Virus record (IMG/VR): IMGVR_UViG_3300031141_000005 | Span: 1-64,000 of that record | Reading direction: 5' to 3' (one strand) | Source: a virus | DNA length: 64,000 bases | In this document: piece by piece, positions 38,756 through 46,341 of the stretch | Layout of the letters: each line of letters begins with the position of its first letter | Position numbering within the stretch: the first letter of the stretch is position 1 | Translations under genes and position numbers: made by a program | The notes under the pieces: model-generated | The model's database searches: none | What the model saw: only the letters and a program-made list of their open reading frames with translations | What the model was told of the DNA's origin: nothing

Positions 38756-39357
38756 TGCCTTACCCTACCTCTTTCGATGTAAGTTCATCAGACCATGGAA
38801 TGCCCTTCACCCTACCAGGTAAGGGCATTCGTCTGGTGGTTAAAAATAGAGGTACTCTAGGTTTTTTAACCGTTAAATCGGGAGAGTTAATTAATAGTAA
38901 CTTACCTTATAATCAATCGGATCAAGACGAAGGGTCTCTGCATCTTCCGTTTTACATGTTCTCCGTAGATCAGGATTACTCCAATACTGTAAACTCTCAA
39001 TACAAAGACTGGAACCTGTTCACTTACGCATCTAATGTGGCTTCATTGAATATAGATGTACAGACTTATGTTTATAATTCTTCATTTACTCATAAATTTA
39101 ACCTTTCGGCTCACGAGTTAAGTGGAGAGGAGCTTGTTTTTTACGTGTATTTCTTTCCTTATTACTTAGGGGAATATAGCGCTGAGCTAAAGGTTATGTG
39201 GAATGATAACGTATCTTACGGAGATAAAGAATATACCTTAAACTTTACAGGCTCTATGCTTGGTAGGGTTTCTGAAATAGATCAGACAGAATATCCAGAG
39301 GTGGTTTTCGAGGTAGACCAAACTTATGGGGGTAACTTTTTTGAAATAGAAGGATAG
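38755..39357 (+). CDS. Ig-like (choice-of-anchor type) appendage protein (200 aa)
   Basis: Residues 20-160 follow the pattern of HYDIN/ASPM-type Ig domains: IRLVVKNRGTLGFLTV, then LVFYVYFFPYYLGEYSAELKV and YTLNFTG. In such proteins the first strand normally reads 'lnfGnv.iG', which is exactly the end of the upstream gene. The two ORFs are joined by TAATG. They may be one domain translated in two pieces, or two interacting chains. A perfect 10-bp hairpin lies 44 bases into the gene. Confidence 0.55.
   Translation: MPYPTSFDVSSSDHGMPFTLPGKGIRLVVKNRGTLGFLTVKSGELINSNLPYNQSDQDEGSLHLPFYMFSVDQDYSNTVNSQYKDWNLFTYASNVASLNIDVQTYVYNSSFTHKFNLSAHELSGEELVFYVYFFPYYLGEYSAELKVMWNDNVSYGDKEYTLNFTGSMLGRVSEIDQTEYPEVVFEVDQTYGGNFFEIEG
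38798..38830 (+). other. Perfect 10-bp hairpin within the start of the Ig-like gene
   Basis: GAATGCCCTT at 38798-38807 pairs perfectly with AAGGGCATTC at 38821-38830 across a 13-base loop. It lies 44 bases after the ATG at 38755, close to the TAATG junction with the upstream gene, and could influence re-initiation. Confidence 0.5.
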
Positions 39358-40077
39358 ATGCCAAACGCAATACTTAAAGTATCAGATTTAGATGGAGCCG
39401 ACTACCCTAGTGGGTTGGATTTATCAGTTAACATGTTTTCTCAAGACATTGAAATGAGTACCTTAGAAGCTTCTCAAACCCTGTCAATACCTGCTGGTTG
39501 GAGTATTATAGGTATATATATAGATGCTCAGCTTAGTTATGCGGACAACTTCGGGACCTTTGCTTCAAGCGCTGGTATATCAACCATGCTTAGTGAGCTA
39601 AATGTAGACGGTAATTTAATTATAGCAAAGGATAATTTTGGTGCAGCCTACTTACCTGAATGGAATTTTGATGGTATTGGTGATATGGTAAATGGTCAAG
39701 GGTATCAAATAAAACTAAACAACCCTCAAACTATTACAATAACAGGTAGACCTATAACAACTTCTACTATTATATCCCTAGGTACTATTACCTCTTTTGG
39801 TATGGAGGAGTTTGACTTACTTAATGGTTGGAACATCATTACACCCCCTTATGATTTAGGTAATGGTAGTTTTGATATAGCTACTTTTTTTGAGTCTGCA
39901 TTGTCGGACTTCCCAGGACCTGTAAGTGATTATGTTACCATATTTAAAGATTATCTAGGCTCTGCGTACTTACCTGAATGGAGTTTTAATGGGATAGGAA
40001 ATATGTATTCTGGTCAAGCTTATCAGTTAAAAACAACTCAAGCCTTTACTTTAAATTTTAGTGGAGATTCAACTTAA
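39358..40077 (+). CDS. Adhesin-like protein with two tandem repeats (239 aa)
   Basis: Two copies of one domain are visible, residues 47-130 and 157-237. Each starts with GW[SN]I, continues with a Phe/Ser-rich helix and then I.KD..G.AYLPEW[NS]F[DN]GIG, and closes with GQ[GA]YQ[IL]K. This 'GWN...YLPEW.FNGIGDM..GQGYQIK' module is common in secreted and surface proteins of Bacteroidota. In this phage it probably binds a host surface structure, or is mimicry of a host adhesin. The start follows directly on the stop of the preceding gene. Confidence 0.65.
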   Translation: MPNAILKVSDLDGADYPSGLDLSVNMFSQDIEMSTLEASQTLSIPAGWSIIGIYIDAQLSYADNFGTFASSAGISTMLSELNVDGNLIIAKDNFGAAYLPEWNFDGIGDMVNGQGYQIKLNNPQTITITGRPITTSTIISLGTITSFGMEEFDLLNGWNIITPPYDLGNGSFDIATFFESALSDFPGPVSDYVTIFKDYLGSAYLPEWSFNGIGNMYSGQAYQLKTTQAFTLNFSGDST

Positions 40078-40082
40078 TTGAT

Positions 40083-40823
40083 ATGGCAAGTAAACGAGTT
40101 AAAGGATTCTTACCACGAGGAGGGTTCTCTTTCAAACAATCTAACAGTGCCTACAAAAAGCAAGGCATTAGCAACAAACGCCTAATAAATAAAACTAAGG
40201 ATGACAAAGAGACTCAGGTAGTAATTGCTGCTACTGGTAGTAGCTTTAATGTTGTATTCACTAGGGGTTCTATTGAAGATTTCTTATTAGAATTAGGGGA
40301 TAGCGCTTACATAAGAGAAGAGAAGGAGAAGTTAGAGATTGAACTAAAGGAGAAGTACTCAAAGAGTACTATGATTAAGAACGCTATAATCTCACCTCCA
40401 TCTATTGGATTTTCGCCTTTACCTGATTTATTAAACTCTACTTTAGGTGGTGTAATTAAGCCCAATGAAGACTACGTAAAAGACTGGACTGAAGGTGTTA
40501 ATTATATACTTTCCAGGATTTATATATCTTTTGAATTAAAAGACCTTTCTGGAAACTTGTTTGGATTATCATCTAAAAGACCTAGATTTATATATGAGGG
40601 TCATACTAATGATGTTGCTTCAGCTCAAATGGATGACTCTTTAATCTTAGGTAAGGATGGGTTCTACACTAATGATGAAGTTTATTTAACCTTTATAGAG
40701 TCAACTCCTATAAGCGACAGAACACATAAATGCACATATAATAGCGCTTTATTTCAAGCTACAACTGAAAGCATTTTCACTATAACAACCATTAAGTATG
40801 CAGGTAATTCTGCGTACTCTTAA
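40083..40823 (+). CDS. Hypothetical appendage-region protein (246 aa)
   Basis: I do not recognise this protein. The first 45 residues are basic and Ser/Lys/Asn-rich (KRVKGFLPRGGFSFKQ); a charged helix follows at about 85-110 (EEKEKLEIELKEKYSK). The C-terminal half is mixed. It sits among receptor-binding genes and uses the same direction and close spacing. A structural linker is possible. Confidence 0.5.
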   Translation: MASKRVKGFLPRGGFSFKQSNSAYKKQGISNKRLINKTKDDKETQVVIAATGSSFNVVFTRGSIEDFLLELGDSAYIREEKEKLEIELKEKYSKSTMIKNAIISPPSIGFSPLPDLLNSTLGGVIKPNEDYVKDWTEGVNYILSRIYISFELKDLSGNLFGLSSKRPRFIYEGHTNDVASAQMDDSLILGKDGFYTNDEVYLTFIESTPISDRTHKCTYNSALFQATTESIFTITTIKYAGNSAYS

Positions 40824-40832
40824 CTTGACTAC

Positions 40833-40940
40833 ATGATAATAACAACTAAAAATATTACTGTATCTTTGGCTTACAGCCTAGTCAATAAAGCTGTAACATC
40901 AAAACCTAAAGTTAAAGTCACGGTATCTAAAACAATTTAA
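40833..40940 (+). CDS. Possible microprotein (35 aa)
   Basis: A 35-codon ORF (MIITTKNITVSLAYSLVNKA, then a Lys/Val-rich tail) fills most of the 118-base gap between two appendage genes. It ends one base before the next ATG, the spacing seen between real genes here. The sequence resembles the short strand-forming N-termini of neighbouring appendage proteins. A TATCTTTG box lies inside it (40861-40868), which could instead be a promoter for the next gene. Confidence 0.4.
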   Translation: MIITTKNITVSLAYSLVNKAVTSKPKVKVTVSKTI

Positions 40941-40941
40941 A

Positions 40942-41334
40942 ATGGCTAAAATATCTGCAGACATAGCAAAGACAGTAGACCTTACTGTACGAAGGGGTGA
41001 CTCATTCTACTTAAAAATCGTCTTAACAAACGATGATGGAACTGCTTACGACATAATGGAGGTTGTAGATAATATTAACTACCAGGCTGACTTAAAGGTT
41101 TACAATAACGATGAGTTAGTTTTAGGATTTTCTTCTGCTGCTGATCAAGCTACTCCAATTATTAGTAGTTCTATTTCCGTTACAGGAAGTACAGCTACCC
41201 TTGTTGTGTCTACTTCATCTACCAATATGGGACTATACACTGGAACGTATAAATACAAACTATATGTTAGTAGTGATACTGACAGCGAGACTAACACAGT
41301 TTTAGTTGGTAAGTTTAAGGTTGTAGATATATAA
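40942..41334 (+). CDS. Ig-like appendage adaptor, paralogue 2 (130 aa)
   Basis: ISADIAKTVDLTVRRGDSFYLKIVL at the start and YTGTYKYKLYV ... VGKFKVVD at the end match paralogues 1 and 3 (34268 and 43939). Its length, 130 residues, is the compact form of the domain. It is followed with a TAATG overlap by the tail fibre at 41334, repeating the adaptor-plus-partner order seen at 34268-35496. It probably docks the fibre to the tail. Confidence 0.6.
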   Translation: MAKISADIAKTVDLTVRRGDSFYLKIVLTNDDGTAYDIMEVVDNINYQADLKVYNNDELVLGFSSAADQATPIISSSISVTGSTATLVVSTSSTNMGLYTGTYKYKLYVSSDTDSETNTVLVGKFKVVDI

Positions 41335-43508
41335 TGGCTAACACAGATGTAAATATATCGTTACAAGCTAAAACCAACGCTACCATAAATCTAACAACTT
41401 TAGATGGCGGTATAGTTAGTGGCGCTTCAACCGTAACTCCTTTAATCTCCTTTATAGCTACAGGTCCTCAAGGACCTTCAGGCCCTCAAGGTATTGATGG
41501 GGTTGCTGCTATTTCAGTAGGGTCTATAACATCTGACCATTTAGGTGTAGACTCTGTAGGTTCTAGCGAAATAATAGACGAATCTGTTAGATATGAAGAA
41601 TTAGCTGTAGCTTCCGTTAGAGGTAATAGAATTATGCCTGGAGCTATAACAACAGTTAGGTTAGCTAATGAGTCTGTGACTCAGGTTAAGTTGGCTGACA
41701 ACTCTGTAGGCGCTGCTCAAATAATAAACGGTACTATAACTCAAGAGCTATTACAAGACCTTGCTGTTCATGGAGATAAGTTAGATGACTTGTCCGTTAC
41801 TGCTGGTAAATTACAGGATTTATCTATCATTACCACTAAGATTAGGGATAGAAATGTTACTGGAGCTAAGATTGTATCTAATCCAGATCTTGATGGTGAG
41901 GTTAAAGCTAATAACTTAAAACTTAAAGGCTCTTCTCCTGCTACTATTACAGGTCCAGATGCTTTCTCTTTACAATTAAAAACAAATACTACCTTAGATG
42001 TTCTAGATACTTCAGGAGTAACTAAAGCTTCTATAGATCAAAGCGGTAACTTAACTATTGAAGGTACTGTAGACGGAAGGGATGTTGCAGTTGATGGAGC
42101 GAAGCTTGATACTATATCAGCTAACGATGCTATAGATTGGACTACAGACCAGGTAGCTACAAACATACATTCAGGTAATTACACAGATACAGATACAGTA
42201 TACGCACACCCTACCAACCACGCTATCTCAGTTACGACTGGACTACAAGCTGCGCTCGATTCTAAAGTAGATGACAGCCAAGTACTTACGGATGTACCTT
42301 CAGGTGCATTATTTACAGACACAGACACTGTATATACCCACCCTACAAATCATGCAATTTCTGTTACAACAGGACTTCAGGCAGCGTTGGATGGGAAAGT
42401 AGACGATAGTCAAATACTTACGGACGTTCCTAGTGGAGCCCTCTTTACAGACACCGATACAGTGTATACACACCCCGCTAATCATGCTATCTCAGTAATC
42501 ACTGGGTTGCAATCTGCATTAGATGGTAAGGTTGATGACAGTCAGGTTCTTACAGACGTGCCTAGTGGTGCTTTATTCACCGATACAGACACTATATACT
42601 CTCACCCATCCAATCATGCTATTTCTGTAACTACAGGGCTACAATCAGCTCTAGACGGAAAGGTAGATGACGGGCAAGTATTAACAGATGTACCTTCGGG
42701 AGCTCTGTTTACTGATACGAATACTGTATATGACGATACGACTATACAAGCAGAGGTTGATTTAAACACAGCCAAAACTTCTAACATAGTACAGACCACT
42801 ATAACAGGTAACGCTGGAACGGCTACAGCATTAACTAGTGGTAGTAAGACTATAGCTGGAACTCTAGACCTTTCAGGAGCTACTGATAAGTTTGTAATTA
42901 ACAATACTGAAGTAGCTCAAGTAGCTTCTGGGGTTGTAACTATAGGTCAAACGAATAGGGTTTTAAAGCTAGACTCCTCAGAAACGCAAATACTTTCATC
43001 TACAGGGATACAATTAGGCCACGCAACTGACACTACTATTGCTAGGGTTTCAGCAGGGGTTGTATCAATAGAAGGTGTTAACATACAGAAAGAAAATGCT
43101 CACCATCACTTTATACATGCAGGTTTCTTTATGAGTTATCCATACTCAAGATACATACCCTTAAATGGTAGTTTGAATGAGCAGAATACCGCAACATCAT
43201 CTCCAGAGTATGTAAACTTCACATTTCCGTATGACGGGTTTGTAAAGAAAATGATTCTTAGGACTGAGACAGATATGGGAAGTACTAACTTAAAGCTATA
43301 CAAAGGAGCTAGTGGCTCTACTGTTACTACTGCATTAGGAAATCTTAGTGCTACCGTAGATGCTAACGATGCAATTACTTTTGATTTTACTTCAGTAAGT
43401 AATGCTTATAGTAAAGGCGACACCATGGCTATAAAGATAGATCCTACAGATGATCCTGACGGAGGGCAAAATATTACTATTGAATTGGTGTTTGATTTAA
43501 CGACATAA
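41334..43508 (+). CDS. Tail fibre with collagen-like and 44-residue repeats (724 aa)
   Basis: Residues 1-40 are a strand-rich docking segment. A short collagen-like GPQGPSGPQGIDG follows at about 44-57, then repeated VRLANESVTQVKLADNSV-like helical-trimer units. Residues 290-465 hold four near-identical 44-residue repeats (HPTNHAISVTTGLQAALDGK core). The C-terminal 130 residues (from HHHFIHAGF) look like a separate receptor-binding domain with a beta-sandwich pattern. Typical trimeric fibre architecture. Confidence 0.8.
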   Translation: MANTDVNISLQAKTNATINLTTLDGGIVSGASTVTPLISFIATGPQGPSGPQGIDGVAAISVGSITSDHLGVDSVGSSEIIDESVRYEELAVASVRGNRIMPGAITTVRLANESVTQVKLADNSVGAAQIINGTITQELLQDLAVHGDKLDDLSVTAGKLQDLSIITTKIRDRNVTGAKIVSNPDLDGEVKANNLKLKGSSPATITGPDAFSLQLKTNTTLDVLDTSGVTKASIDQSGNLTIEGTVDGRDVAVDGAKLDTISANDAIDWTTDQVATNIHSGNYTDTDTVYAHPTNHAISVTTGLQAALDSKVDDSQVLTDVPSGALFTDTDTVYTHPTNHAISVTTGLQAALDGKVDDSQILTDVPSGALFTDTDTVYTHPANHAISVITGLQSALDGKVDDSQVLTDVPSGALFTDTDTIYSHPSNHAISVTTGLQSALDGKVDDGQVLTDVPSGALFTDTNTVYDDTTIQAEVDLNTAKTSNIVQTTITGNAGTATALTSGSKTIAGTLDLSGATDKFVINNTEVAQVASGVVTIGQTNRVLKLDSSETQILSSTGIQLGHATDTTIARVSAGVVSIEGVNIQKENAHHHFIHAGFFMSYPYSRYIPLNGSLNEQNTATSSPEYVNFTFPYDGFVKKMILRTETDMGSTNLKLYKGASGSTVTTALGNLSATVDANDAITFDFTSVSNAYSKGDTMAIKIDPTDDPDGGQNITIELVFDLTT
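42201..42728 (+). repeat. Four tandem 132-bp repeats in the tail fibre gene
   Basis: Each unit encodes the same 44 residues with few changes (core HAISVTTGLQ, ALDGKVDDSQ, LTDVPSGALFTDTDT). The DNA copies differ at many synonymous positions: the ALDGK and HAIS codons change from copy to copy. The protein repeat is therefore kept while the DNA repeat has drifted. Confidence 0.85.
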
Positions 43509-43511
43509 GAT

Positions 43512-43937
43512 ATGAGCTTAGATACTAGAAAATTTGTAGCAATACACGACAAGACTGGAGACGCTAAAGAGAAACTTAAGGTTGAGTTTGATACAGGACA
43601 CATGAGCAGGATTGCTAATGACCCTGATAAAGAACCTATGGTTGCTAGTATAATATATCAAATAGGTTTACTACAAGAAGATATAGACGAACTCCGCAGA
43701 TACTTAACAGCAGAAGTTGGTGATGGAGCTAAAGGTGATGCAGGAAATGCAGGAGCTGCGGGAAGTACTGGAGCAAGAGGTGCAACAGGAGCGACAGGAA
43801 GTAAAGGATCTACAGGAAGTAGAGGAGCAGACGGTACAACACCAGACATAACAAGTCTTGATGGAGCTAGACTACCAACAAGGAAACCCTCAAGAGGTAA
43901 GCTTTGGAACGATAGAGGAATAGTTAAAATAGCATAA
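43512..43937 (+). CDS. Collagen-like appendage protein (141 aa)
   Basis: Residues 1-70 are mixed (an FDTGHMSRI segment and a helix around 45-65). Residues 72-108 form a run of about 12 Gly-X-Y triplets (GAKGDAGNAGAAGSTG and so on), which should trimerise. The C-terminus (LPTRKPSRGKLWNDRGIVKIA) is basic. It lies between the fibre and the third Ig-like adaptor and ends one base before it. Likely a fibre accessory or a linker between trimeric parts. Confidence 0.65.
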   Translation: MSLDTRKFVAIHDKTGDAKEKLKVEFDTGHMSRIANDPDKEPMVASIIYQIGLLQEDIDELRRYLTAEVGDGAKGDAGNAGAAGSTGARGATGATGSKGSTGSRGADGTTPDITSLDGARLPTRKPSRGKLWNDRGIVKIA

Positions 43938-43938
43938 T

Positions 43939-44313
43939 ATGGCAACGATAAACACAGATATAGCACAAAAGATAGACATAACAGCTAGAGAGAATAATAG
44001 CTCTACTATTAACCTTACTATAGCAGACGCTGCTGGAACTGCGTTTAGCTTAGTGGGTTACAATATAACTTTCTATGTATACGATAATGATAGTGAAGTA
44101 TTATTCGTTAAATCTAGCATGTCTGCTCTTGGTGGTATTGTGAATACCCTTGATGGTAACTACGTTTTAGATTCTTCGGGTAAGATAACAATGGCTATAA
44201 GCGATGAAGATAATAGTATATCTCCTGGTTCTTATAAATATAAATTAAGTATATACAAAGAGGGAGAGACTCGAACTTGGATGTACGGTAAATACAAGTT
44301 GAATGAAGATTAA
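43939..44313 (+). CDS. Ig-like appendage adaptor, paralogue 3 (124 aa)
   Basis: INTDIAQKIDITARENNSSTINLTI at the start and SPGSYKYKLSIY, TWMYGKYKL at the end match the adaptors at 34268 and 40942. The WMYGKYKL ending parallels the WLYGTFTL of paralogue 1. Unlike the other two, it is followed by a 47-residue cysteine-containing microprotein rather than a fibre. It overlaps that gene by 11 bases. Confidence 0.6.
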   Translation: MATINTDIAQKIDITARENNSSTINLTIADAAGTAFSLVGYNITFYVYDNDSEVLFVKSSMSALGGIVNTLDGNYVLDSSGKITMAISDEDNSISPGSYKYKLSIYKEGETRTWMYGKYKLNED

Positions 44314-44446
44314 AGAAGAAGACAAGGCAAAGAACGAAGAGGTTGCTAGAAAGCAATGGGATAGTTGGTTAACTAACTTAGAGGAAGGGGATCAACCAGA
44401 GGCTTGTTCTATAGACGACCCTGACTGTGAAGCTTGTGGCTCGTAA
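44303..44446 (+). CDS. Acidic microprotein with C-terminal cysteine cluster (47 aa)
   Basis: A helical, charged N-terminus (EEDKAKNEEVARKQWDSW) leads to a C-terminal ACSIDDPDCEACGS, with three cysteines in 11 residues. It overlaps the preceding adaptor gene by 11 bases, a common junction in this genome. The -33 element of the next promoter lies inside its end. Metal binding or disulphide formation is possible; I do not recognise a family. Confidence 0.6.
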   Translation: MKIKEEDKAKNEEVARKQWDSWLTNLEEGDQPEACSIDDPDCEACGS

Positions 44447-44462
44447 AAAAGAATTATATTTG
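44434..44462 (+). promoter_or_regulatory. Bacteroidota promoter TTG-N18-TATATTTG for the lysis block, leaderless geometry
   Basis: TTG at 44434-44436 and TATATTTG at 44455-44462 are separated by 18 bases. The ATG of the first lysis gene (44466) begins three bases after the box, about where the transcript should start. This argues that the earlier in-frame ATG at 44427 is not used and that the lysis mRNA is leaderless. Confidence 0.65.
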
Positions 44463-44465
44463 ACT

Positions 44466-44678
44466 ATGGAAATATTTAAAAACGACAACAACTGGAATGA
44501 GAAGTCTATTGTAGGATTTATAGCTTTTGCTGTTATGTGTCTTATAATGGTAGCTGACCTTGTTACGGGTTGGCTTGGTGCTGAACTAATAGTAAACGAG
44601 TTTGTTTATCAAGCCTTCGTTTGGGTTGTCTTAGGTTGCTTCGGTATATCGGGTGTAGAGAAATTCGCAAAGAAATGA
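44466..44678 (+). CDS. Small membrane protein, holin candidate (70 aa)
   Basis: Start chosen at 44466 because of the promoter just upstream; an in-frame ATG 39 bases earlier lies upstream of that promoter's start point. After a short polar N-terminus (MEIFKNDNNWNEKSI) there are two hydrophobic segments, about residues 16-42 and 47-66, and a Lys-rich tail (EKFAKK). Size and topology fit a small holin. It shares ATGA with the next gene, which encodes an outer-membrane-type protein. Confidence 0.6.
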   Translation: MEIFKNDNNWNEKSIVGFIAFAVMCLIMVADLVTGWLGAELIVNEFVYQAFVWVVLGCFGISGVEKFAKK

Positions 44679-45691
44679 GAAAACTAATATATATACTACT
44701 ACTATGTCCAGTAATTGCAAGTGCACAAATTCTAAGGTTCGCAACTTTCTACGCAAGCTTTTCAACTGGTGCTCCTTTCACGGAGAACCAACAATTTCAA
44801 GTGAATGGTGTTGCTGGTTCAGGCCAGCTGATAGAAATGACACAAGTAAGTCAACCAAACTACAACTTAAGTATTGGATTAAGAAAGGTCGCTAGGTTTG
44901 ACTATCAAGTAAAGAGAGGTAACTTCTATACTGGAGCAGAGAATGAGATAAGCGACTACGCTACAATCTCTAACGCTCCTGGATTAGAGTACCTGTTTGA
45001 GTACTCCTCTATACGTAACAGGGGAATGCTATTTCGCCAGCATGAATATAAGATTAGATACATATCAGATAGATACACTGCAAAGGTTTCTTATGTAGAT
45101 AATGGTCTCATTGATCTTAAATACACTCTGGGCGAGGTTAGGTTACGCAAAAGCTTTGGGAATTTAGACCTTACTTTTGGCGTAGCCCATCGTTCTCATC
45201 CCGTGTATGGACATTCTCCAATAACTGAATGGTTCTCTAAACCTGAGAATAAACACTGGTGGCAGCTAGCTAATGAGTTTGGTGCTTCTAGTAATGACTT
45301 GGAAGAGTGGACTGTAGGTGATGAAGTTATCGCTGAGTCTGATAGAGAGTTCTATACATACCATTTCGGTGACTTAGTTGATAGGTATAACGAAGAGCAA
45401 CTCGACCTTTTAGGACTACAACAAGAGGTGTCTGCAGTCTTAGGCGCTGACTACTATCTATACTCTTCTAATACTTGGGTTCATTCGTGGGCTTCTGTAT
45501 ATCCTATACACAAAGGGTTGAGCGATTATTCTTACTCATATCCTAATAAAAATATAGAGTGGGATATTGGTTTTATTGCGGGCGCTAAAGTTAACAGACA
45601 TTTTAGTATATTTGTAGAAGGCCGTCATTTAAGATACTGGGACATACTGTCTTATAAGATGCAGGTCGGAATAAACTACATTATATTTTAA
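44675..45691 (+). CDS. Exported outer-membrane beta-barrel candidate (338 aa)
   Basis: The start at 44675 gives a textbook signal peptide (RKLIYILLLCPVIASA, cleavage before QILRF). The mature protein shows alternating hydrophobic strands (YNLSIGLRKVARFDYQV, YKIRYISDRYTAKVSYV, LRKSFGNLDLTFGVAHR). It ends in MQVGINYIIF with a C-terminal Phe, the signature of outer-membrane barrels recognised by BAM. A phage-encoded barrel next to a holin candidate could disrupt the outer membrane at lysis or block superinfection. The function is inferred. Confidence 0.65.
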   Translation: MRKLIYILLLCPVIASAQILRFATFYASFSTGAPFTENQQFQVNGVAGSGQLIEMTQVSQPNYNLSIGLRKVARFDYQVKRGNFYTGAENEISDYATISNAPGLEYLFEYSSIRNRGMLFRQHEYKIRYISDRYTAKVSYVDNGLIDLKYTLGEVRLRKSFGNLDLTFGVAHRSHPVYGHSPITEWFSKPENKHWWQLANEFGASSNDLEEWTVGDEVIAESDREFYTYHFGDLVDRYNEEQLDLLGLQQEVSAVLGADYYLYSSNTWVHSWASVYPIHKGLSDYSYSYPNKNIEWDIGFIAGAKVNRHFSIFVEGRHLRYWDILSYKMQVGINYIIF

Positions 45692-45695
45692 CGTT

Positions 45696-45977
45696 ATGGC
45701 AAAAGAATTGAATGAAGATACTTCTGTACAGATAAGCGTAAAAGCTTTAGGAGGTTTGGCTTTTGGAATATTCTCACTAGTAGGTATGTGGTTTGTTCTT
45801 CAGGGAGATATAGCAGAAGCAAAGCTATTACCTATACCACCAGACCCAGAGGTTACCAGAATGGAGTTCGACATGAAAGATAAGCTTATACGTCAAACGA
45901 TCATGACTACCCAAGAAGATGTCACCGAGATTAAGGATGACCTCAAAGCTATTAAAGCAAAGCTTTATGAAGACTAG
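45696..45977 (+). CDS. Single-pass membrane coiled-coil protein, i-spanin-like (93 aa)
   Basis: One membrane segment at about residues 17-36 (ALGGLAFGIFSLVGMWFVL) is followed by a charged, helical periplasmic-type tail (MTTQEDVTEIKDDLKAIKAKL). This topology is that of inner-membrane spanins, which bridge to an outer-membrane partner during lysis. No lipobox o-spanin gene is visible in an overlapping frame; the neighbouring outer-membrane barrel could be its partner. It overlaps the thioredoxin-like gene by 11 bases. Confidence 0.55.
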   Translation: MAKELNEDTSVQISVKALGGLAFGIFSLVGMWFVLQGDIAEAKLLPIPPDPEVTRMEFDMKDKLIRQTIMTTQEDVTEIKDDLKAIKAKLYED

Positions 45978-46341
45978 ACTCCTATATATATTACTATTAT
46001 CCCCCCTCTCATTATTCGCTCAAGAGTTCGTTAACTCTAATACGTTCGACGCTAAAGTATCTAAAGGTATTGTGGTAGTTGAATTCTGGGCTGAATGGAA
46101 CAAATCAAACGAAGTACCCTTCTTAGGAGAATTAAAGGACTGTGTTAGTTATAAACTAAGCATTGTTGGTAACTCTTCTATACAAAAGCAATTTAACGTT
46201 ACTTCTGTGCCTACCTTGATCATATTAAATAATGGCATTGAAGAAAAGCGATTTAACTCTAACATAATGATGCAGTTAAACGCTACGAAGAAGGATGTAC
46301 AATCTACCGTGGACGAAATAACATTTAATAAATTTCAGTAA
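45967..46341 (+). CDS. Exported thioredoxin-like protein lacking both catalytic cysteines (124 aa)
   Basis: The start at 45967 gives a signal peptide (TRLLYILLLSPLSLFA, then QEF). The mature part follows the thioredoxin fold: GIVVVEFWAEW strand-helix, a cis-Pro loop TSVPTLIIL (Pro81) and a final helix. Where thioredoxins have WCGPC, this protein has WNKSN: Asn44 and Asn47 replace both catalytic cysteines. It can therefore not do thiol-disulphide exchange in the usual way, and only one Cys (58) remains. A binding or scaffold role in the periplasm is likely. Confidence 0.75.
   Translation: MKTRLLYILLLSPLSLFAQEFVNSNTFDAKVSKGIVVVEFWAEWNKSNEVPFLGELKDCVSYKLSIVGNSSIQKQFNVTSVPTLIILNNGIEEKRFNSNIMMQLNATKKDVQSTVDEITFNKFQ

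Noticed and set aside
42201-42728. CRISPR-like or direct DNA repeats
   Set aside because: The units are protein-coding fibre repeats in one long frame with diverged codons, without spacers.
44427-44465. Extended N-terminus of the holin candidate (start at 44427)
   Set aside because: The promoter at 44434-44462 lies within it and another gene (44303-44446) covers the same bases; the start at 44466 fits both.
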